Assembly (NCBI RefSeq): GCF_005239225.2
Contig: NC_133301.1
Location: 10,540,318 to 10,604,317, forward strand
DNA from: Populus alba
Lineage: Eukaryota > Streptophyta > Magnoliopsida > Malpighiales > Salicaceae
Direction of reading: 5' to 3'
DNA: 64,000 bases
Position 1 is the first letter of the stretch; each line of letters opens with the position of its first letter. Shown in pieces: positions 56,710 through 64,000 of this stretch. The notes beneath the pieces were generated by a model that made no database searches, had not been told where the DNA came from, and worked only from the letters and a program-made list of their open reading frames with translations. Position numbers and translations under genes: made by a program.

Positions 56710-58326
56710 TGATGTAACCATATTATTCGATAGTTTCACCCGCATTTAACTAGTGTTTTGCATATGTTATTTATATAAAATGCCTTGATATTCTTTGTTT
56801 TATGTTTTGAAGGCATTTTTGGATGAAAGATGCAAAAAGGAGTAAATTGGAGGTAATTGGTAGATTTGACGTTCAGTCGGTATTTTGTGCAGAGCGTGAG
56901 TTTAAGAGATCGAAATGAAGTGATTCTAGTGGAATTAAAAAGCTAACATCCATACCTTTCTGGAAATGTAATGCAAGAAAAATAAAAAGAGAAAGATCAT
57001 GGAAATCACATCCTTCAAAGTCAAATCTCGCAGTCTGCCAATGTTGACCTTTGCCCATTCAAAATTCAATATCTGGAGCTTCAGAAGTCCAATTGATGCA
57101 AACTCAATTTTGTTGGATTCCTTACTCAAAGATCTATAAACGTTCCAAATTTCAGCCAAAAACAATGTCATATGAGGTATATATGATTTTTCAAAGATGA
57201 CAGCTGAATTCTGCCAGCAAGCAGGTTGCGTGAAGAAACGAATCCAAATTTCATCTAGAAGCATCCAAACCCACCAGCAATTTAGCTCCTCTAGTAAATA
57301 TTCTAGAAGGTCAAGGAAGGCAGCCACCAACCTCATGGCAGCCACCAACCTCAACCCAGCAGCCAGCAGCCTTCACACTACCACCATCTATTGATGTTCA
57401 CACTTGAGCTTTGATATTTTCTTACTTACAATTTGTGTATAAATAGAGGGTGAGTAGAAGGAGGTAAGAGAAGAGAAAGAAGAAGGAAGAAAACACAAAC
57501 TCTCCTCTCTACAAATCAAAAATTATGTATTCTTTCATCTTTAGGAGTAGTTGTTCAATAGATATGCAAGGCTAAGCTCGTTTTCTTGGTTGCAAGGACA
57601 CAACAAACCTTCGGATTTCAAGAACTGTGAGATTTATTCTTCCTTTTATTTTCAGTTTATGTTATGAATGAGTATGTTTGTTTTCCTATGCATATTTCCT
57701 ATGATTGTTGTTGATAATTGCTAGAGCGGACTCTAAGTTATTATTCTGAACAATCTATTGCTAAGTTTGATATCAAAACCGGAGTTGTGGTATATAAACT
57801 TGTGAAGCAACTAAGCTTGATAATTGTAGCGGAACTACGTTATTAAACTTAGGGAGGACATTCGATCATAGCAACACAAATTGACAACTTGGTTGTTAAG
57901 ATTAATGAATTTATCTAGATCTTAAAGCTGCCATTGGATTAAATCATTAGTGCGGACACTGTGATTGTTTGTTGGTTAGGGATAGTTATACGGCGGATCC
58001 GTTAATTAACCAATATTAAGAAAAGATAAAATTCATAATATAAACTGGAGTTTCGTTTCAAGGATCGGTTCTAATTTCCGTTGGTGGTGTGTGCTTGCAA
58101 CCAAGGTTTGTTTTCTTGATATATTTCAGTTTCAATTGATTTTGTTTGCTAGTTTAATTTCTGCCATAGTTTAAATCATTTCAAATCAATCCCCCCCAAT
58201 TACATAACGTACAACATAAAAATCTAACTTCAAACTTTCTCGTGGGATCGACCCCTTGCTTGCTCTATACTATCTTGTGTGTTTTAAGCTAGGGTAATTA
58301 ATTTATGCGACCGCGACATCGCAACA
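56710..58326 (+). repeat. Athila-like left LTR
   Basis: Begins TGATGTAACC at the break in the kinase text and ends GCAACA before the PBS, about 1617 bp. The boundary on the right is placed by the PBS; the second LTR is not in view to confirm it. Confidence 0.78.
57438..57445 (+). promoter_or_regulatory. TATA box in the Athila-like LTR
   Basis: TATAAATA in GTGTATAAATAGAGGG, a strong plant TATA context, about 890 bp before the LTR end and followed by a purine-rich stretch. Confidence 0.65.
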
Positions 58327-58331
58327 AATTT

Positions 58332-58349
58332 TGGCGCCGTTGCCGGGGA
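58332..58349 (+). other. Athila-like primer binding site
   Basis: TGGCGCCGTTGCCGGGGA, the PBS typical of Athila elements, generally assigned to Asp-tRNA. Confidence 0.88.
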
Positions 58350-58721
58350 GGTAATTTTAGTTGATTCTTGTGCTTGTACTGTTATTTTTAGTTTCTGTGA
58401 TTGTTATTTACATTTCTGAAAAAAAAAAAAAAAAAAACAAAAACAGAATTTTTGCTTGCGGTGTTACTGTTCACTTGCCGCAGCGGTACTGTTGAAGACA
58501 GAATTGTTTGTGGAATTAGGTTTCTAACCTTCGTTTTCTAAAGTGAAATGACATTCTGAACAAGACTAGTGGTATACCACTAGCCCCACCCTATCGAGGC
58601 CAAATTCCACTGTGTTCTAAGGTTTTAGGTAGTTTTAGTTTTCTAGCATAGGATTTTCATATAATTTGCATTTTTTTTTTCTCTTGTGTGGTTGCTTTCT
58701 TTTGAGTTTTCTTAGCAATTG

Positions 58722-61133
58722 ATGCCAGTAACCCGTTCTACTAATCAGAGTCTAGTGCAGGTTGATCTTGAAATAGAAAGCACTTTACGCAAGTTAAGAA
58801 AGGAAGTTCACCTCAACACCATGGCGGTTGCACGACAACAAACACTCAAGGAGCTTGCTGCTCCTAACGTGGAGAATCAACCATTGTGCATAAACATTGA
58901 CAATAATGTAAACTTTGAGCTCAAATCTGGTTTTATACATTTGTTACCAACATTTAATGGTCTTGCAGGAGAAGATCCTCATACTCATCTCAAGGAGTTC
59001 CATATGGTTTGTGTTGGCATGAAACCGAATGGAGTTGATGAAGAACAAGTTAAGTTGAAAGCTTTCCCTTTCTCTTTAAAAGGGGCAGCAAAGGCATGGC
59101 TTTTCTCTATTCTCCCAGGATCTATTAGAACTTGGAACGCCATGAAGAAGATTTTCCTTGAGAAGTATTTCCCAGCATCTCGAGTTGCCAACATAAGGAA
59201 AGAAATATGTGGGATTCGGCAATCTCATGGAGAGACACTTTCAGAGTATTGGGAAAGATTTGAGCAATTGTGTATTCAATGCCCTCATCATCAAATACCC
59301 GATCAGCTACTCATTCAATATTTCTATGAAGGATTGATGCCTACTGACTGTAGTATCATTGATGCTGCAAGTGGAGGCGCATTGGTAGATAAGACACCTG
59401 AGGCTGCACGCCAATTGATCTCAAACATGGCAGCCAACTCAAAACAATTTGGCACTCGTGGAGACTTCTCCAACAAACGAGTAAATGAGGTAAGTATTTC
59501 TAACCTTGAAAATAAAGTTAATGATCTTACTTCTCTTGTGCGTTCTTTGGCTTGTGGAAATGTGCAGCAGGTGAAAGTTTGTAGCATATGCTCCTCACAA
59601 GGACATGCTTCGAATATGTGCCCAACAATGCAAGAAAATTACATTGAACAAGCTCATGCAATTGATGGAGCATTCAACGGACAACCTCAGCGTAAGTATG
59701 ATCCTTTTTCCCACACGTACAATCCTGGATGGAGAGATCATCCTAACCTACGATATGGGAACCAACCTCAACAAGGCAATCAAGGCCAACAATTCCATCC
59801 CAATGGATTTCAACCCCAACAGAATTATCAAGCAAGACAATCGTCATCCAATGATGATCTTCATGAGATGATGAAAACTTTGGCTTCTAATACTGTTACT
59901 TTGCAACAAAATGTCATGTCTTTTCAACAGGAAACAAGGTCAAGTATTCACAACTTGGAAAAGCAAATGGGGCAAGTAGCTTCAAGTGTGGGAAAATTGG
60001 AAGCACAAATGAATGGAAAATTGCCCTCCCAAGCATTGAATCCAATAGAGCATGTTAGTGCGATCATGTTGCGAAGTGGGAAAGAAATTGAAGAGAAAAG
60101 GTCAAAACAAATTGAGATGGAGGAAGAAGAAGAGATAGAAACTGAATTGAGTACAAAGAAGATACATCATCCTTCTCCTCCACAAACTGAAACAAAGACC
60201 AACACTCCAAAGGTAACTCCTCACTCAATGAATTCCAGTTTTACAACAATTCCACCCTTTCCCGTGAGTTCTTCTAGGTCAAAGAAAGAGGACAAGGAAA
60301 AAGAGATTCTAGAGGTTTTTAAGAAAGTAGAACTCAACATTCCTTTGCTTGATGCTATCAAGCAAATTCCCAAGTATGCCAAATTCTTGAAGGAGTTGTG
60401 TACTACCAAGAGAGCTTTCAAACTGAAAGGTCATGAAACGGTAAGTATGGGTGAAGTTGTATCTGCTGTTGTTCAAAAGAATCTGCCTTTGAAACAAAAA
60501 GACCCAGGTGCGTTTACTATCCCATGTTTTATTGGTAATGCTAGTTTTAAAAGAGCTTTATGCGATTTAGGTGCATCCATTAGTGTTATGCCTAAACATG
60601 TTTATGATTCTCTTAGTCTAGAGCCTTTGAATAAAACTAGTATTGTAATGCAACTTGCGGATCGTAGTTTTGTTTACCCACTTGGTGTGATAGAAGATGT
60701 CCTAGTCAAGATTGATAGTTTGGTTATTCCATGTGACTTTTATATTCTTGATATGGAACATGATTCTTGTGATTCATCAACCAGCACTCCTATATTGTTT
60801 GGGAGACCATTCTTGAAAACTGCCAACACAAAGATTGATTGTGGTAAGGATACCTTGTCTATGGAGGTAGGAGATGAAAAAATTGAATTTAATTTTCATG
60901 ATGCAATGACATATCCTTATAGCAATGTTTATTCTATCACATGTTATGACCAAGTTGATAAGTGTGTGCAGCCAGTTTGTGATTTTGATGATGAGTATGG
61001 ATTAAGCATGGCTTTGAGCAATGACTATGATTTTACCAAGATAGAAGAGATGGAAAGGCATATATGTGTTCCCCAAAACATGCATGAATCAACATTGGAT
61101 TTGCAAGCTTTGCAAATTTTCCTTCATGATGCA
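58722..61133 (+). CDS. Athila-like Gag-protease, interrupted by a solo LTR
   Basis: Uninterrupted frame from ATG 58722 (MPVTRSTNQS); about 804 codons to the LTR insertion. The Gag core has FNGLAGEDPHTHLKEFHMVC, FSLKGAAKAWLFSILPGSI and FLEKYFPASRVANIRKEI; a CCHC knuckle CSICSSQGHASNMC lies near 59580; Gln/Asn-rich and Glu-rich linkers follow. The aspartic protease domain (60500-60900) has CDLGASISVMP and ILFGRPFLKTA. The coding sequence changes character exactly at 61134, where the solo LTR starts; codons after that (to 61262) belong to the LTR. Confidence 0.9.
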
Positions 61134-63265
61134 TGTCGCACGTCAAAATCCGCGCGGCATCGGCTGGCGATTTTTTTATTGTTTGTGTTTTGCTTGGTTC
61201 GTTGGAGTCGCCACCTAGTATCATGGTCACTAGGAACCTATGGTCTGCGAGAGTCTGAGTAAGGGACTGGTTGTGCAAGGGGAAGACGCATCACCCCTAG
61301 TGCACCCTACCTAAGGTAAGCTGCAATGTTGTTTGATTGTTTTTCTAGGTCGAATTTCTATTCGTTGGTCTTTCTAAGGTTCAAGGCAGATCTCCCCTCA
61401 TGAGGAAGTCTCTACCTTATTCGGTTAAATCCTAACCATTCTAAAATCTTAATTTATTTACACCTTGTATCTTTAATATTTGAGGGTGTACTTTATCATG
61501 TAATTTTACACCTTTCAAATATTAAAGTCTACATCTAGATCCTAGAAAAAAAAAGATTGGAAAAAAGGTTTTTGATATTTTGGCCAAACCCTAATGGATA
61601 ATCATAAACTAGTTATGATATCCATTTTTTGGATTTTTCAAAACGTGAGAAAGATGCAATTTTTTTGAAAAAAAAAAATGCTTGGAAAATTTTTAGGACT
61701 TGGCCGTATGCGATAAAATATTTTTTTCTTTTTGATTTTTTTTTTAATATTTCAAAAAAAACCGGGTATTTTAATACCGGACTTGTATCTTACAATGTAA
61801 GTATACAACCCAATATTAAGCAAACTTGGTGGAAAAATATTTAAGAAAAACACAATTTTTTTGAATATTTTTGAAAAAAAAAGAAAAAGGAAAAAAAAAC
61901 TAAAAGGCATGAACAACGAACAGTGACGGCATGAACAAGGCTAAAAGGCATGAACAGCAGACGTGAATTATTCACGTCTACTATTCATGCGTGAACAGTG
62001 ACGGCGAAGAAGAATAGGAAGGTGAGCGGACCACCTGGCGTGGCGGCGATGGCTGGCTGGAGGAGGAGGACCTGAAGCTGGTGGTGGAAACGGCGGTGGA
62101 GTTGGCTGGAGCGGCTGCAGCTGGAAAAGGAAGAAAAAGAAGAAAATCTGCAGCAGGAAAAGGGAGGAAGGCTGGCTTTTTGGCTTACTTTGGACCTGAT
62201 TTTCTCCTCCCTCTAAGCACGAAATTGGCTCCTATTTATAGGGATGGAAAGAGGGTAATCTTGTCTTCAACGGGGAAAAAGTCTCAGCCCTTGATTCAAC
62301 TCGAGGAATCCAAGCCGTTGATTCAAAGTGTGCACCTCGAACTGCAAAATTTGGCAATCCAAGGCTGCAGACTGCCCGAGGGTGCCATTTTGGGCCAATA
62401 AACGGAGCCGTTTCCAAGATTTTTGACCCGACCGGACCACTCCACGGGATAAAGGGATTTCAGGTGAACATGTCGGTGCATGCCTTGTCGGATTTGGGGA
62501 ACAAACGAGGTAGAAAATGCTCCTAGAAGTCTGCCACTCGGGCAGCTTCACGGGGAAGATGATGAACAGTACCCGCGTTTTTTTTTTTTTTTTTTAAACA
62601 CCAACACGGCGCCGTTTTCCAATTCTTCAATTTGACCCCCAGATTTTATCAATTTGACCCCTATAGTTTGGCGCCTTTTGCAGATTGGTCCTTGGCTTTG
62701 GATTTTGTCAATTTAACCCCTAATTGGCCCCAAAACTTCAATTTTCTTTCAATTTGGCCCCTGATTTCAATCAATCATCTTGATAAAAATTAAATTTGGT
62801 CTCTTATAATTCCATTCTTCTCAATTAAGCCCAAATTAGGCTCCCAAACTTAATTTTTTCACCAATTAAGCTCCAAATAAAATTAATTTGACCCATTTAA
62901 AGTATAATTAAGTCCTTTCACTTAATTAAATCCTTCAATTGGACCTAAATTAATTCTTAAACATAATTAAAAATTAATTTGGCCCATGATTAAATCAAAT
63001 TGGCCTATTAAAATTTAATTATGTCATTGGACTTAATTTTTATGCAAATTCGTCCAATAATCATTTAATTTAACCTTGAATTTGCATTGTATTCCTATTG
63101 TTTTAGGCATAATGGGGGACAATTAGGCCTTGAATTTCCTCCAAAAATTGCAGCTTGATTTCCCAACCTATCTTCTCCACGTTGCCAGCCTTTATTTTAT
63201 TTTTTTTATTTTTATTTTGAAAAAAAGTGAAATTTGAGGGAATAACCCAAAATTGGGTTATGACA
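61134..63265. mobile_element. Solo LTR (2132 bp) nested in the Athila-like element
   Basis: Starts TGTCGCACGTCAAAATCCGC, ends GGGTTATGACA, flanked by the perfect 5-bp duplication ATGCA (61129-61133 and 63266-63270). No internal domain, PBS or second LTR, so it is a solo LTR left by LTR-LTR recombination. The TGTCGCAC start and CGCGCGGCATCGGCTGGCG block resemble Tat/Ogre-group LTRs (from memory). 62630-63060 contains many CAATTTGACCCCTA-type repeats. Open frames inside (for example 62081-62401) are not genes. Confidence 0.93.
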
Positions 63266-63687
63266 ATGCAGGAGTCATTTACTCCATCACGGATAGTGAA
63301 TGGGTGGCGCCTATCCTTTTGGTGCCCAAAAAGATTGGAATTACGATGGAAGAGATTCAAAATGATGCTTACGAGAATGCAAGGATTTACAAAGAACAGA
63401 CTAAGAATCTTCATGACCGAATGCTTACAAGAAAGGAGTTTCATGTTGGAGACAAAGTCCTTCTTTATCATTCGCGTTTGAAACTTTTTCCTGGAAAGTT
63501 ACGCTCTCATTGGATTGGACCATTTGTTGTTTCTAATGTTTTTCCTTATGGTGCAGTTGAAATTACAAGTTTAGAAACTAACAACATACTCAAAGTCAAT
63601 GGGCATCGTTTGAAACCTTTCTATGAAGGTTGGACGACAGATCTCACCGCTTCTGTAGAGTTAATTGAACCAATCTATGAAGAATGA
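63266..63687 (+). pseudogene. Athila-like RT fragment joined to integrase C-terminus
   Basis: GVIYSITDSEWVAPILLVPK is the conserved segment at the start of RT. After KKIGIT it jumps straight to MEEIQNDAYENARIYKEQTK, the integrase C-terminal region, which continues with VGDKVLLYHSRLKLFPGKLR, HWIGPF and the stop at 63685. Most of RT, RNase H and the integrase core are missing. The join is in frame. Confidence 0.88.
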
Positions 63688-63868
63688 GCATGCAATATGT
63701 CGAGCCAATGACATAAAACAAAAGCGCTTACTGGGAGGCAACCCAGCACAAAATCAGATTTGCTTTCTTTTTCCTTATCTTTTATTTTTCGTATTTTACT
63801 TTATCTTTGTCATTCTCTTATGTTCCTTTGCTTTTATTTCAACATTGAGGACAATGTTGTGTTTTAAG

Positions 63869-63886
63869 TGTGGGGGTATTGGGAGA
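63869..63886 (+). other. Athila-type internal polypurine-like tract
   Basis: TGTGGGGGTATTGGGAGA, following ATTGAGGACAATGTTGTG, the sequence normally found downstream of pol in Athila-type elements. It may prime plus-strand synthesis. Confidence 0.55.
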
Positions 63887-64000
63887 CTTATGGTTTTCTT
63901 ATTTTAGTTTTCTTGTTCTTAAAAAAAAAAAAAAAAAAATTGTGTTTGATCTTTTTAACTCCCATTGGTTTTTGAGAATATCAGTATTATATATGAGAAT

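Larger units (their letters stand above)
56710..64000 (+). mobile_element. Athila-like Ty3/gypsy element, internally deleted, runs past the window
   Basis: Left LTR, tRNA-Asp-type PBS, long gag-protease frame, then only a sliver of RT and the integrase C-terminus, then the downstream (TGTGGGGGTA) region. The right LTR is outside. A 2132-bp solo LTR of another family is nested in it. Lineage rests on the Gag sequence, PBS and the AAAGCGCTTACTGGGAGGCA block after pol. Confidence 0.88.

Noticed and set aside
62081..62401. 106-codon frame as a gene
   Set aside because: Lies entirely within the solo LTR and has low-complexity Ala/Gly/Lys content.
1..64000. CRISPR array, bacterial operon or phage system
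   Set aside because: Intron-bearing plant genes and plant retroelements throughout; no regularly spaced repeats with unique spacers.

Overview
This is a stretch of nuclear DNA from a dicot plant. Genes are intron-rich with plant-type splice sites, intergenic DNA is very AT-rich, and plant LTR retrotransposons (Ty1/copia, Tekay-like and Athila-like Ty3/gypsy) fill the right-hand side. The proteins and the dispersed AT-rich repeat family look most like Populus/Salicaceae; that is recognition from memory, not a search. There is no bacterial, organellar or CRISPR content.

Left part (1-35,000): six conserved housekeeping genes separated by long AT-rich spacers. In order: an ERD7-type senescence/dehydration protein (748-2643, minus) with a broken tandem copy at the left edge; a cytochrome b5-like protein (5632-6937, plus); ceramide glucosyltransferase with 14 exons (7890-13771, minus); an organelle-targeted TrmH/SpoU RNA 2'-O-methyltransferase with one apparent frameshift (19645-21508, minus); TIM17, the mitochondrial inner-membrane translocase subunit (30514-31182, plus, intronless); and a 3-hydroxyisobutyrate dehydrogenase-like enzyme with indel-disturbed segments (33925-34926, plus). 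I recall ceramide glucosyltransferase and the SpoU gene being neighbours in Arabidopsis too (At2g19880/At2g19870), which would be conserved microsynteny. No operon-like cooperation is expected.

Middle (37,000-41,250): a decayed LRR receptor-kinase gene (subfamily XI type) fused at its 3' end to a second copy of the dehydrogenase gene's 3' end, evidence of a local duplication and rearrangement.

Right part (41,249-64,000): nested retrotransposons. A Tekay/Del-like gypsy element (41,249-50,732) is dead: stop codons, frameshifts and a lost integrase glutamate. Its left LTR carries a 404-bp hAT-type MITE with an 8-bp target duplication. A young copia element (51,326-56,430, minus) has two nearly identical 165-bp LTRs, the 5-bp target duplication CTAAC, an intact 1385-codon gag-pol and a duplicated start region in its leader. 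It sits beside a second copy of the kinase 3' exon. That copy is itself interrupted at 56,710 by an Athila-like element that runs off the window. The Athila copy is internally deleted yet in frame, and a 2132-bp solo LTR of another family (TSD ATGCA) is inserted in it.

I found no new type of biological system. The most unusual observations are the overlapping start-codon cascade in the copia leader, the in-frame deletion derivative of Athila, the CAG-to-TAG stop signature in the gypsy element, and the kinase/dehydrogenase chimeric junction.
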